64,000 nucleotides of DNA from Methylocystis sp. MJC1 (GTDB lineage: Bacteria; Pseudomonadota; Alphaproteobacteria; Rhizobiales; Beijerinckiaceae): the NCBI RefSeq assembly GCF_026427715.1, contig NZ_CP107558.1:3007001-3071000 (forward strand), given 5' to 3'. Below the pieces are notes generated by a model. The model saw only the letters and a program-made list of their open reading frames with translations. It had not been told where the DNA came from and did no database searches. A program made the translations under genes and the position numbers. Positions 25,220 to 33,465 of the stretch are shown here, piece after piece (position 1 is the first letter of the stretch; each line of letters begins with the position of its first letter).

Positions 25220-26311
25220 GAGCCGGGCGATATTCTCGTCATAGACATATTCGGCCGGGCGCTGGTTCTCGAGCGAGATATCCGCCGCCATCGGTCCCTC
25301 GGTGCGCACGCCGAAGAGCGCAACGGCCGCCGCCTTCCACGGGCGCTTCACCGTGTCGGCCACAGCGCTGGGCTCGAAGCCGCAGTGGACCATGCAGTCG
25401 GCGCATTTCTCGTAATTGCCGACGCCATAGGCGTCCCAATTGGTCTCTTCCATCAACTGCTTGAAGGTCGGCACATAGCCTTCGCCGAGCAGATAGCAGG
25501 GGCGCTGCCAGCCGAAGACCGTGCGCAGCGGATTGCCCCAGGGCGTGCAGGCGTAGCTCTCGTTGCCGGCGAGGAAGTTCATGAACAGGCCGGACTGCTG
25601 AAACGCCCAGGCGCGCCCGCCGCGGCCGCGGCGCAGGATGTCGCGGAACAGCTCTTTGGTCTTCTGGCGGTTCAGGAAGTGGGTCTGGTCGGGCGCGCGC
25701 TCATAGGCGTAGCCGGGCGAAACCGTCATGCCGTCGATGCCCAGCGCCGTGGCGTCGTCGAGGAACTTGGCGACCTTCGCCGGATCGGCGTCGGCGAAGA
25801 AGGTGCTGTTCGTGGTGACGCGGAAGCCCTTTGACTTGGCGAGCTTGATTGCCTCGACGGCGCGCTCATAGACGCCTTCCTGGCTCACGGCGCGGTCGTG
25901 CATCTCCTTGTCGCCGTCGAGATGGATCGACCAGGTGAAATAAGGCGAGGGCTTGTACTGGTCGATTTTCTTGCCCAGCAGCAGCGCATTGGTGCAGACG
26001 ATCGCGAATTTGCCGCGTTTTGTGATGCCCTCGACGATCTGCGGCAGATCCTTGTGCAGCAGCGGCTCGCCGCCGGCGATGACGATAACCGGCGCGCCGC
26101 ATTCGTCGACCGAGGCGAGGCAATCTTCGACCGACAGCCGTTTGTTCAGAATATGATCGGGATAATCGATCTTGCCGCAGCCGGAACAGGCCAGGTTGCA
26201 ACGAAAGAGCGGCTCCAGCATCAAAACGAGCGGATAACGTTTCCTGCCCAGAAGATGCTGCTTGACGATATAGGCGCCGATTTTCGCGACGTAACGGAAA
26301 GGTATGGACAC
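25160..26311 (-). CDS. hpnH: Adenosyl-hopene transferase HpnH (radical SAM)
   Basis: HpnH joins the 5'-deoxyadenosyl radical to diploptene, the first step of hopanoid side-chain extension. The 383 residues carry the radical-SAM CxxxCxxC cluster site at Cys38, Cys42 and Cys45 (RCNLACSGCGK). Further Cys residues near the C terminus (KCADCMVHCGFEPSAV) form the family's second conserved Cys region. GTG at 26311 is preferred because MSIPFRYVAKIGAYIVKQHL matches the usual HpnH start; an ATG at 26359 would add 16 residues. The gene is convergent with hpnG and overlaps it by 60 bp. Its own promoter would lie in the 424-bp gap at 26312-26735. Confidence 0.92.
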   Translation of the reverse strand: MSIPFRYVAKIGAYIVKQHLLGRKRYPLVLMLEPLFRCNLACSGCGKIDYPDHILNKRLSVEDCLASVDECGAPVIVIAGGEPLLHKDLPQIVEGITKRGKFAIVCTNALLLGKKIDQYKPSPYFTWSIHLDGDKEMHDRAVSQEGVYERAVEAIKLAKSKGFRVTTNSTFFADADPAKVAKFLDDATALGIDGMTVSPGYAYERAPDQTHFLNRQKTKELFRDILRRGRGGRAWAFQQSGLFMNFLAGNESYACTPWGNPLRTVFGWQRPCYLLGEGYVPTFKQLMEETNWDAYGVGNYEKCADCMVHCGFEPSAVADTVKRPWKAAAVALFGVRTEGPMAADISLENQRPAEYVYDENIARLSEIREHEARERSEKRSTAA

Positions 26312-26735
26312 TGCTTGTTCCTGCTGTGGTGCGCGAACCGTCAAGGGGCCGCGAGACAAGAGGTGCCGGCGCGCGTCCTGCTGCGACCATCGCGCCGGTT
26401 CGGCCGTCTAACACGAAAAAGCTAGGGAGGAAAACCCGCCCAGCCAAGGGCCTGCCAGCTATTCGGACCGCGAGCCTTCAGGCGCGCATTTCGGCGGCGC
26501 GCCTGAAGGCTCGCGGCGCCAAGAGCCGGGTCCTTCCCCGACGGCTTGCGAAACGGCAAAAATAGGTCTCATTTCCATCGCATCAACCGCGACGGTTAGC
26601 GAGCTGGCAAGCGCTGCCTCCCCGGCGGCCTGCGGCCGCCGCCCTCCCCGTGAAGCGGAGGTATGGGGACCACGCTAGCTGGAATGCTATTCGCCCGAGC
26701 CCATGATGCGGGGCTGTTTGGAGGAGCGCTATTCA
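26312..26735. other. Intergenic gap between hpnH and a membrane-protein gene
   Basis: No gene was found here. It holds the presumed promoters of two divergent genes, a family E hairpin (26468-26516) and a smaller perfect hairpin, cggcggcc-tgc-ggccgccg, at about 26619-26640. A good ribosome-binding site (ggaggag, 26720-26726) belongs to the next gene. Confidence 0.5.
26468..26516. repeat. Family E hairpin, copy 1 (perfect 20-bp arms)
   Basis: The left arm at 26468-26487 begins ccgcgagccttcagg and is exactly matched by the right arm at 26497-26516, with a 9-nt loop. A related hairpin lies after phaZ at 42722-42781. It could stabilise or end transcripts; there is no T run. Confidence 0.85.
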
Positions 26736-28937
26736 ATGACTGCCGCGAGCCCGCCCGCCCGTCCCGCCGTGAGTGCGGCCCCGCGCCGCCTTGCCGCGCT
26801 TTTCACGCCGCTCAAGCGCTTCTGGGCGGGGGACATCGACCTCGGCCGCATCGGCATGGCCGTGACCCTGCCCGTCCTGGCCTGGGTTTTCTACACGACC
26901 TCCTCCGGCATGATCGACATCATGCAAAAGGAGCAGGGCGACGTGGTCGGGATCGCCGGCACTTTCGTCGCGACCACGGCGGTGCTGGTGATGCTCGCCT
27001 CGACCTCCTGGTCGCTCGGCGCCGATCTCGCGGCGCTGATCGCGCGCCGTCGCATGGCCCGCGAGCGCATGGTGGTGAAGACGGGCGTGACGGCGGCCGT
27101 GTTTCTGTTCGTCTTCTCGATCTCGGCCTTTTTCTCTTTCACTTATTATTACAACAACATCTTCAAGCTCTCCTCGCGCAAGATCGTCGCCGAGCTGCAG
27201 CCCATGGAGCTGGCCGCCGACGTCGTCCTGCCGGCGACGAAGCAGATCAACGCCGCCTATGAAGCCGCCTCGGCCAAGATCGTCGCCGACCCCGCCTTCA
27301 AGACCTACCTCGACGCTCTCGACGCGCTGATCGACACGGCGCGGACCGCCGGCCCGGCCCTGCGCGACACGATTCGCAAGAGCCAGGAGGCCCAGCAGGC
27401 CGTGCTGGCGAAGGCGGCGCAACAGGCGGCCGCGGAGCTCGAAAGCGCCAACGCGGCACGCCGCCAATATGACGAAGGCCGCGCCGAGATCGCGGCGCTC
27501 GAGAAAAGCGTCGAGAATCTCGACGCCACCATCAAAGCCAAGCAGGAAGAGATCGCCGCTCTCAGCCTCACCGCGCGACAGGAGGAGCAGCTCGCGGTCG
27601 ACGCGGAGCACGGCCTCGACAATCGCGGCGCGGCCTGCGGGGTGAACTGCCGGACCCATCGGCTCAAGGCCGAGGAAGCCAATCGCCGCATTGCAGCCAT
27701 CCGCCAGACCCTCGCCGGGCCGACCGCCGAGCGGGCTAGCGCCCTGAAGAAACGCGACGCGCTGGCCGCCCAGTCGATCTCGTTCAAGCAGAAGGCCGAG
27801 CTTGCCGGCGACGCCGCCAGGCGGCCCATGCCCAAGGCGGAAGCCAGCCTCGATCTCGACGCCACGCTGCGCGATCTCACGGCGCTGCGCGACCAGCTTC
27901 GCGTCGAGCCGACATGGGCGCGCGTCCATGAGGCCAAGCCGCTCTGCGAGCCGATCCTCGCCGCCGCGCGCCAGTCCAACGCTTCTCCCACGGCGGTCGC
28001 CCACGATTTTGCCTGCGAGCCGCAGGGCGCGGCGCGCGACCTCCTCTCGGCGCGCGAGGAAGCCATCGCCGCCCGCGCCGCCTTCGACAAAAAATGCGGG
28101 CTGGAGACGGGGCTGCGGGACGAGCTGACAGCCGTCGTGGCCAAAATTCGGGCGGCCCCGGCCGCCGACAGGACCGCCGCCGCCAATGGCTTCAACGAGG
28201 CGAAGGGCCTCGTCGACGCCTGCGTCATGGCCGGCAAGGCGGTGGGCCTCCCGGAAGACGATGTGCGGGAGCTGTTGAAGAAAAGCGACGCCTACCTTCG
28301 GGCGCATTCCACCGAGCGCAACAAGTTCGAGCTCGCCCGCGAGGCCTTCTGGAGCTTCACCCCCGATTCGACCATGGCGATTTGCGTCGCCATGGCGCAG
28401 GACGCCTTTCTCTTCATCATGAAATTCCTGTCGGAAATCTTCAAACGCGGCTTCGAGCCGCGCGAGCGGCGTCAGTTCATGACGCCCATGGATTTGACCG
28501 ACGACGAGGAGGAACCCACTGAAATCCGCGCCATGAAGGCCCTCTTGCGCGTCGCCAAGCCCATGCGCGGCGATATGAGCGCGATCGACCCCAAGGACCC
28601 CGCGCTGCAGCTCCTTGCGCAAAATGTGCAGGAAAATCTCGTCGCCATCCTCAACCGGCTGGTGCGCGACGAGATCGCCCATGTCGACCGCAAGGGCGCC
28701 TATGTGGTGGACAACATCACGATTTCCCAGGTCGAGTCGCGCCTCTTCGCCGCGACCAAGCCCAGGTCCCGCGCCGCGCGCTATGGGTTCGACGGCTTCG
28801 GCGCGAACGGCGGCCCACGGGCCTATTACAGCGATCCCATCCTGGCGCAGGCGCGCCGGCGCCGGCCCGCGGCCTTGGAGCGCTATCTGGCGCGGGAAGC
28901 GGAACCTGCGCATCAACCGGGCGCCCCGCCAGCCTAA
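26736..28937 (+). CDS. Unrecognised membrane and coiled-coil protein, 733 residues
   Basis: I do not recognise a family. The start is ATG at 26736, nine bases after ggaggag. Three hydrophobic segments occur in the first about 140 residues (GMAVTLPVLAWVFYTT; TFVATTAVLVMLASTSW; VTAAVFLFVFSISAFFSF). A long Ala/Glu/Lys-rich region (about 190-370) with heptad-like spacing follows (KSVENLDATIKAKQEEIAAL) and looks coiled-coil. Cysteines at CGVNC, LCEPIL, FACEP, KKCGL and ACVMAG suggest disulfides and a periplasmic location. A fourth hydrophobic stretch (MAICVAMAQDAFLFIMKFL) lies near residue 555. The C-terminal about 160 residues are charged and probably cytoplasmic. It could be an envelope-spanning scaffold; function unknown. 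An L,D-transpeptidase gene follows on the same strand. Confidence 0.75.
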   Translation: MTAASPPARPAVSAAPRRLAALFTPLKRFWAGDIDLGRIGMAVTLPVLAWVFYTTSSGMIDIMQKEQGDVVGIAGTFVATTAVLVMLASTSWSLGADLAALIARRRMARERMVVKTGVTAAVFLFVFSISAFFSFTYYYNNIFKLSSRKIVAELQPMELAADVVLPATKQINAAYEAASAKIVADPAFKTYLDALDALIDTARTAGPALRDTIRKSQEAQQAVLAKAAQQAAAELESANAARRQYDEGRAEIAALEKSVENLDATIKAKQEEIAALSLTARQEEQLAVDAEHGLDNRGAACGVNCRTHRLKAEEANRRIAAIRQTLAGPTAERASALKKRDALAAQSISFKQKAELAGDAARRPMPKAEASLDLDATLRDLTALRDQLRVEPTWARVHEAKPLCEPILAAARQSNASPTAVAHDFACEPQGAARDLLSAREEAIAARAAFDKKCGLETGLRDELTAVVAKIRAAPAADRTAAANGFNEAKGLVDACVMAGKAVGLPEDDVRELLKKSDAYLRAHSTERNKFELAREAFWSFTPDSTMAICVAMAQDAFLFIMKFLSEIFKRGFEPRERRQFMTPMDLTDDEEEPTEIRAMKALLRVAKPMRGDMSAIDPKDPALQLLAQNVQENLVAILNRLVRDEIAHVDRKGAYVVDNITISQVESRLFAATKPRSRAARYGFDGFGANGGPRAYYSDPILAQARRRRPAALERYLAREAEPAHQPGAPPA

Positions 28938-29039
28938 TTCGTGCGGCAGGATTGGACGGCGCGGCTTGGCGGCGCATATTTAATCAGACGCCCAAGCGGC
29001 GGGCAGCCTCTCGCCCGCCCAGGCGCCCGGAGTTCTCCT

Positions 29040-29456
29040 ATGCGCTACTGGCCTTTGCTCCTCGCGCTGCCCCTGGCCCTCGTCGCTGGCGGGACGGCGC
29101 AGGCCGTCGTGCGCGTGCACATCAATCTGTCGACCCAGCGGATGTATGTCGCTTCATCGTCGGGGAGTTACATCTGGCGGGTCTCGACGGCGCGCCGGGG
29201 CTATCGGACGCCGCGCGGAAGCTTTGCCGCGAAATCGCTGGAGCCCATCCATTACTCCAGCAAATATGAAAACGCCCCCATGCCGCATTCGATCTTCTTT
29301 TCGGGCGGCTACGCCATCCATGGCACTTATGAGACCCGCTCGCTGGGCCGCCCCGTCTCGCACGGCTGCGTGCGCCTCTCCCCAGGGCATGCGGCGATGC
29401 TCTACGACATGGTGCGGCGGGAGGGCGCGCGTATTTCGATCAGCGGGAGACGATAG
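29040..29456 (+). CDS. YkuD-type L,D-transpeptidase
   Basis: A 138-residue secreted enzyme that would form 3-3 cross-links in peptidoglycan or attach proteins to it. The signal peptide ends at ALVAGGTAQA (residue 22). The YkuD catalytic signature is complete: IHGTYETRSLGRPVSHGCVRL, with His108 and catalytic Cys110. This short form lacks extra domains. ATG at 29040 is the only start before the signal peptide. It lies about 100 bp after the 733-residue membrane-protein gene and could be in the same transcript. Confidence 0.88.
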   Translation: MRYWPLLLALPLALVAGGTAQAVVRVHINLSTQRMYVASSSGSYIWRVSTARRGYRTPRGSFAAKSLEPIHYSSKYENAPMPHSIFFSGGYAIHGTYETRSLGRPVSHGCVRLSPGHAAMLYDMVRREGARISISGRR

Positions 29457-29552
29457 CTCCGCCTCCCAGTCTTCCCAGCGCAGCGCCCCTGCTTGCCTCG
29501 CCGCTAGAACGGTCCTCAAATGCGCCAACAAAAAAGGAAGAGGGAGGACATC

Positions 29553-29942
29553 ATGAACAAATTGGCTTTCACGGCGGCTGCTGCCGCCCTGGCGATCAGC
29601 GGGCCCGCGTCGGCAGCCGGGACGACATGGCTCGTCACCGAAGAGAATGTCGCCGGCGTCCAGGGCGCTCAGGGTTCCTGGAACGTCAAGAAGGACGGCG
29701 ACAAGCTGAGCGGCGACGCCTCGATGCAAATGGGCAATGGCGCGCCGCTGACCTACAAAGTCGACGGCTCGGTCGAGGGCGGCGTCTACACCATCAAGAT
29801 CAGCGACCGCACGGACGGCAAGAAGAACTGCGTCTGGACCGGACATGCGCCGACCGGCGCCGGCGCGCAGAGTAGCGGGCTGCTCGGCTATGTCGAATGT
29901 GAAGGGGCGAAGCTGATTATCCGCGCGAGCATCGTGCAGTAA
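29553..29942 (+). CDS. Small secreted protein, unknown function
   Basis: A 129-residue protein with a clear signal peptide (MNKLAFTAAAAALAISGPASA, cut after residue 21). The mature part, about 108 residues, is polar with two cysteines (KKNCVWTG and YVECEGAK) that may pair, and a repeated GDKLSGDASMQMG / APLTYKVDGSVEG pattern suggesting beta strands. The Shine-Dalgarno is gggagg at 29542-29547. No family was recognised. It probably resides in the periplasm. Confidence 0.7.
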   Translation: MNKLAFTAAAAALAISGPASAAGTTWLVTEENVAGVQGAQGSWNVKKDGDKLSGDASMQMGNGAPLTYKVDGSVEGGVYTIKISDRTDGKKNCVWTGHAPTGAGAQSSGLLGYVECEGAKLIIRASIVQ

Positions 29943-29966
29943 GAGAAGGAATTCTTTCAGAGAGTG

Positions 29967-30069
29967 TCATTCCCGGCGGGCTGAAAGCCCGACCGGGGAT
30001 CCAGAGCCGCAAGAGCGCTGGTTTTGCTCTGGATTCCCGATCGCTCGCTCCGCGAGCGTCGGGAGTGAC
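29967..30069. repeat. Family A palindromic repeat, copy 4
   Basis: gtcattcccggcgggctg to cgagcgtcgggagtgac. It overlaps the last about 34 codons and stop of the GNAT gene on the minus strand. Confidence 0.85.
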
Positions 30070-30569
30070 TTCACCATATAACAGGCGCTTGGGCCGTAGC
30101 TCTGCAGCTTCTCGGCGAGCCTCTCGCTGGAAGCTGCTGCAAATCCCATCTCGCGCCAGAATCCGCTCGTTTCATAGACAGACGCCAACGCAATGAAACC
30201 GACTCCCTCTCGACCGGCGAGGACGCCGAGCCGATCAATCAGTTGCGAGGCTACTCGGCGCCCGCGTGCTGCGGGCGTCACCGCGATATCGTGCAGATAG
30301 AGACAGTCGGGCGACGAAAGTAGCCTCTCGAGAAAAGCGTCTAACGGGGGGATTTCAAACAGCCTCCAGGGGTGGGAAATGCCGTAGCCGACGAGCGATC
30401 CGCCAAGCTCCAAAGCAAAACAGCCGGCGGGAAACAGCCGGAATTTTTCTTCGAAGACCTCCCGTCGCTCCGGCAATTCTGAATGGACGTCGCCGGCGAT
30501 GCGGCAGACCCCTTCGAGATCGCCTGCTCCCATCGCGCGCCATAAGGGCTTCAGGGCGTCTGAGCTCAC
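29967..30569 (-). CDS. GNAT-family acetyltransferase with repeat-encoded tail
   Basis: A 200-residue acetyltransferase: LYLHDIAVTPAARGRRVAS contains the acetyl-CoA-binding Q/RxxGxG/A-like loop, with LDRLGVLAG-type helices after it, and GFWREMGF is the usual C-terminal motif. The start is GTG at 30569, overlapping the stop of the upstream methyltransferase (GTGTGA), which suggests translational coupling. The natural C terminus appears to be near CYMVKS. After it come LPTLAERAIGNPEQNQ and a final about 18 residues encoded by a family A repeat, which also supplies the stop. The substrate is unknown. Confidence 0.75.
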   Translation of the reverse strand: MSSDALKPLWRAMGAGDLEGVCRIAGDVHSELPERREVFEEKFRLFPAGCFALELGGSLVGYGISHPWRLFEIPPLDAFLERLLSSPDCLYLHDIAVTPAARGRRVASQLIDRLGVLAGREGVGFIALASVYETSGFWREMGFAAASSERLAEKLQSYGPSACYMVKSLPTLAERAIGNPEQNQRSCGSGSPVGLSARRE

Positions 30570-31240
30570 ACGATCAGCCCTTCCAACACGCTCATCGGCG
30601 CCCGCGAGCCCTTCACCCCCGTCACCAAAATCCGCGTCGCGGGCGCGCCGGGGCGGGAGTAAACCGGCTGCACTGTCACGCCCCCGATCCGCCCGGCCGC
30701 CGCCGCGAGGCATTCGTATAAAGCGTCGGCGCGGTGGATCATGGCGAAGACGCCGCCCGGCGCGAGCAAGGCGAGACAGCCGCGCACCCATTCGGAAAGC
30801 GGGACGGCGGCGACATGGGCGCGGGCCTTGTCCGGGTCGGGCGTCACGCGCACGCGGCCGGCTTCATAGAAGGGCGGGTTGGTGAGCACGAGCGTCGCCG
30901 TCTCATCTACGAGCCCCGCGGCGCGGCGGGATTTGGCCAAGGTGGCGTCGCAGCAGTGGATGCGAACGCGCGTCGAAAGCGCGTTCAGAGCGACATTCTC
31001 CTGCGCCAACGCGCAGCTCTCGGGATCGATCTCCACGAGGCCGACCGTCGCGCCGGGCGCAAGCGTGGCGGCCATCAACCCCACAGCCCCCGCCCCCGCG
31101 CCAATGTCTAGAATGAGCCCAGCCTGATTCGGAGGCGTCAGGGAAGCGAGCAGCACCGCGTCATGGCCGGCGCGATGGCCGCGCCCCTGCTTCAGCCGCA
31201 GCCTGCCGTCGAGAAATCCGTCCGCCGCCTCAATGCTCAT
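30566..31240 (-). CDS. tRNA1(Val) adenine-N6-methyltransferase-like (TrmN6 group)
   Basis: A 224-residue SAM-dependent methyltransferase. ILDIGAGAGAVGLMAATLAP (about residues 43-62) is SAM-binding motif I, VEIDPESCALAQENV is motif II, and the catalytic TNPPF lies at residues 120-124. NPPF together with the N-terminal RLRLKQGRGHRAGHDAVLL points to the TrmN6/YfiC group, which methylates A37 of tRNA1(Val); the substrate is inferred from similarity only. The ATG at 31240 is chosen (MSIEAADGFLDG); an upstream ATG at 31276 adds 12 residues. It overlaps the downstream GNAT gene by four bases. Confidence 0.8.
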   Translation of the reverse strand: MSIEAADGFLDGRLRLKQGRGHRAGHDAVLLASLTPPNQAGLILDIGAGAGAVGLMAATLAPGATVGLVEIDPESCALAQENVALNALSTRVRIHCCDATLAKSRRAAGLVDETATLVLTNPPFYEAGRVRVTPDPDKARAHVAAVPLSEWVRGCLALLAPGGVFAMIHRADALYECLAAAAGRIGGVTVQPVYSRPGAPATRILVTGVKGSRAPMSVLEGLIV

Positions 31241-31480
31241 CGCCGGGACAGTTCCACGCGCGTCCTTCGCCCACAAGCATGATGTCGGTTGAGTGAAGCA
31301 TATTTAACCTTCCGGCCACAGCCAGGGCATCCTCATGAAATCCAGTGGCTTACGTCTTTGAGCAGTCGCAGGTTCACGCCTTGAATAGAATTTTAGCCAT
31401 TCGATTAAGATTACGCTCGCGCCCCCGTGGCAGAACGACGCATCCCCTGCAGCCAATCTCACGAAAGTCACGGCTTTCCC

Positions 31481-31723
31481 ATGACCATCCGCCTCTACGG
31501 CAACGTTAAGAATCAGGGTCTCGTCGCCCACCCAGAGCTCGGCGCCCGGCTCAACCAATTAGCCATATGCTGCCGCGGGCTGGAATGGGCCATCGAGGAT
31601 TTCTGCGCCGGAGAGGAAAATGACTCGGGCCGTCGCCTCTCTGGAATAGCGTCGCGCCTCGCGGAGCAAAGCGAGCGGCTGGCCCGGGCGCTGGCCGCGG
31701 AGATCGGGGAGCCGCTCGACTAA
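31481..31723 (+). CDS. Small hypothetical protein, 80 residues
   Basis: I do not recognise the family. ATG at 31481 opens MTIRLYGNVKNQGLVAHPEL, followed by a helical stretch with heptad-like Leu/Ala spacing (LEWAIEDFCAGE, SRLAEQSERLARALAAEIGE). It is charged, has no signal peptide or membrane segment, and has no strong Shine-Dalgarno. GC-rich third positions fit the neighbours. A minus-strand frame overlaps it (31304-31558) but looks like a shadow. It lies upstream of the polyprenyl synthase gene. Confidence 0.45.
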   Translation: MTIRLYGNVKNQGLVAHPELGARLNQLAICCRGLEWAIEDFCAGEENDSGRRLSGIASRLAEQSERLARALAAEIGEPLD

Positions 31724-31839
31724 GCCTGCGGCGCCAAAACGTTAAGCCGCAAACAGGCGGCCGCGCCCTCGACTTGCCGGTAAGGACACAAGGACGTAAA
31801 TTCCCCCCAAGCTAGGTCGTTTCGTCCGCAGGGGGGTCC

Positions 31840-32850
31840 GTGGGTATCGTTATTCCGCTCGAAGAGAAGAAAAGCGCGGGCCTTGAGAGCCTTCTCGAAC
31901 TGATCCGCCCGGACCTCGAGCGCACCAATCAACTCATCATCCAGCGCATGGGGTCCGATGTCACGACGATCCCGGAGGTCGCGAACCATCTGATTTCGGC
32001 TGGCGGCAAGCGCCTGCGGCCGATGCTGGTGCTCGCAACGGCCAATATGTGCGGCTACAAGGGCGACGGGCATCTGAAATTCGCCGCCGGCATCGAGTTC
32101 ATGCACACGGCGACGCTGCTGCACGACGACGTGGTCGACGAATCGGACATGCGCCGGGGCAAGATCGCCGCGCGCATGCTCTGGGGCAACCAGACCTGCG
32201 TGCTCGTCGGCGACTTCCTGCTGGGCCACGCCTTCAAAATGATGGTCGAGCCCGGCATGATCCCGCCGCTCACCATCGTCTCCCAGGCCGCCGCCGTCAT
32301 CGCCGAGGGCGAAATCCTGCAGCTCAACGCCGCCAAGGACACGACGACGACCGAGGACGCCTATATGGGCGTCATCCGCCGCAAAACGGCGGAGCTCTTC
32401 GCCGCCGCGGCCGAGGTGGGCGTGATGCTTTCCGGCAAGCCCAAGGCGGACGAAGCCGCGGCGCGCAGCTATGGCATGAATCTCGGCATCGCCTTCCAGC
32501 TCATCGACGACGCGCTGGATTACGGCGGCTCCTCCGCCAAGCTCGGCAAAAATGTCGGCGACGACTTCCGCGAGGGCAAGATCACCTTGCCGGTCGTGCT
32601 CGCCTTCCGCCGCGGCAGCGAGAAAGAACGCGAGTTCTGGCGGCGCACGCTGGAAAAGGGCGAGATCAACGACGGTGACGTCGAGACCGCCTGCGGCCTC
32701 ATGAAAAAGCACAAGGCGCTCGACGACACGATCGAGCGGGCCGCCCATTACGGCGCGATCGCACGCGACGCCATGGAGATCTTCCCGGCCTCGCCGTGGA
32801 AGGACGCACTGCTCGAAGTGGTCGATTTCTGCATCGAGCGCGTCTACTGA
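31840..32850 (+). CDS. Long-chain polyprenyl diphosphate synthase
   Basis: A 336-residue trans-prenyltransferase that condenses isopentenyl diphosphate onto an allylic primer, most likely to make the octa- or decaprenyl chain of ubiquinone. Both Asp-rich motifs are present: DDVVD at 96-100 and DDALD at 223-227. The region SAGGKRLRPMLVLATANM before the first is the usual substrate-binding segment. The start is GTG at 31840; an Arg-rich leader is absent. The length is typical for IspB-like enzymes. Chain length cannot be set from sequence, so no symbol is given. A terminator follows. Confidence 0.88.
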   Translation: MGIVIPLEEKKSAGLESLLELIRPDLERTNQLIIQRMGSDVTTIPEVANHLISAGGKRLRPMLVLATANMCGYKGDGHLKFAAGIEFMHTATLLHDDVVDESDMRRGKIAARMLWGNQTCVLVGDFLLGHAFKMMVEPGMIPPLTIVSQAAAVIAEGEILQLNAAKDTTTTEDAYMGVIRRKTAELFAAAAEVGVMLSGKPKADEAAARSYGMNLGIAFQLIDDALDYGGSSAKLGKNVGDDFREGKITLPVVLAFRRGSEKEREFWRRTLEKGEINDGDVETACGLMKKHKALDDTIERAAHYGAIARDAMEIFPASPWKDALLEVVDFCIERVY

Positions 32851-32965
32851 GCGCATTCCACAAAAGTTGATAGACTTTTGTGATAAGAATGCGCTCCAGC
32901 TTTTTGAATTTGCGCGCTTTCTCATCGCTCGCATGATTCCATGCGAGCGATGAGAAAGCGCGCTG
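32850..32965. repeat. Family F compound palindromic repeat, copy 1
   Basis: Two hairpins in tandem: one on acaaaagttgatagac/cttttgt (32859-32882) and a larger one on gcgctttctcatcgctcgcat with its mirror at 32940-32961. A 113-bp copy in the opposite orientation lies at 58172-58284. Confidence 0.8.
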
Positions 32966-32996
32966 AGCGACGCGCCACGCAAGCATTCAAGACGCC

Positions 32997-33029
32997 GGCC
33001 GCGAGCCCCTCGCGGCCGGCCTATTTTTT
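32997..33029 (+). terminator. Rho-independent terminator after the polyprenyl synthase gene
   Basis: The stem ggccgcgag / ctcgcggcc has a 3-nt loop and is followed by ggcctatttttta. The T run is on the plus strand, so it ends the polyprenyl synthase transcript. It abuts the stop codon of the PsiF-like gene on the minus strand. Confidence 0.8.
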
Positions 33030-33318
33030 AGGACTTGGCACATTCGGCCTTGAATTGGCGCTTCGCCTTGCCCTTGAGGCCCTTGGCGACGGCCTGATCG
33101 GCGCAGCTCTTTTCCTTCTCGGCCTTGGACACGGGCGCGGCGGCCGGAGCGGGCGCAGCCGGGGCGGCGGCGGCCGGAGCGGCCGGCGCGGCGACAGTTT
33201 CACTAGCCTTCTGGGCGATCTCCGCCGGCGGCTTCCAAACGGTCTCGGCATGGGCCGAAACGGCGAGCAGCGCGGCGCAGGCGCCGGCGGCGGAAAGAAT
33301 CTTGATGCTCTTGTACAT
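33028..33318 (-). CDS. PsiF-like small secreted protein
   Basis: A 96-residue protein with a signal peptide (MYKSIKILSAAGACAALLAV, cleaved near AHA). It continues as an Ala/Pro-rich linker (AAPAAPAAAAPAAPAPAAAP) and a C-terminal Cys-containing motif SCADQAVAKGLKGKAKRQF. The tail resembles one PsiF repeat (phosphate-starvation-inducible protein), a small periplasmic domain of unknown function. ATG at 33318 is chosen; the frame extends further but lacks a signal peptide before it. Confidence 0.65.
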   Translation of the reverse strand: MYKSIKILSAAGACAALLAVSAHAETVWKPPAEIAQKASETVAAPAAPAAAAPAAPAPAAAPVSKAEKEKSCADQAVAKGLKGKAKRQFKAECAKS

Positions 33319-33465
33319 GACGTCTCTTTTGTTGTTATTGAAGCCCGCGCGGCTTCGTGACTCCCTCGACCACACGCTTACGCGAGCGTGGCCGGGCGAA
33401 GATTATGACATTTCTGAGAAAATGTCTCGGCAGCGCCAGGACGCCTTGAAGACTGCCGAGGAAAC

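Noticed and set aside
26733..28916. 727-codon antisense frame opposite the 733-residue membrane protein
   Set aside because: The plus-strand frame has a ribosome-binding site, membrane segments and coiled coil; the antisense product has only Gly/Arg/Ala-rich sequence.
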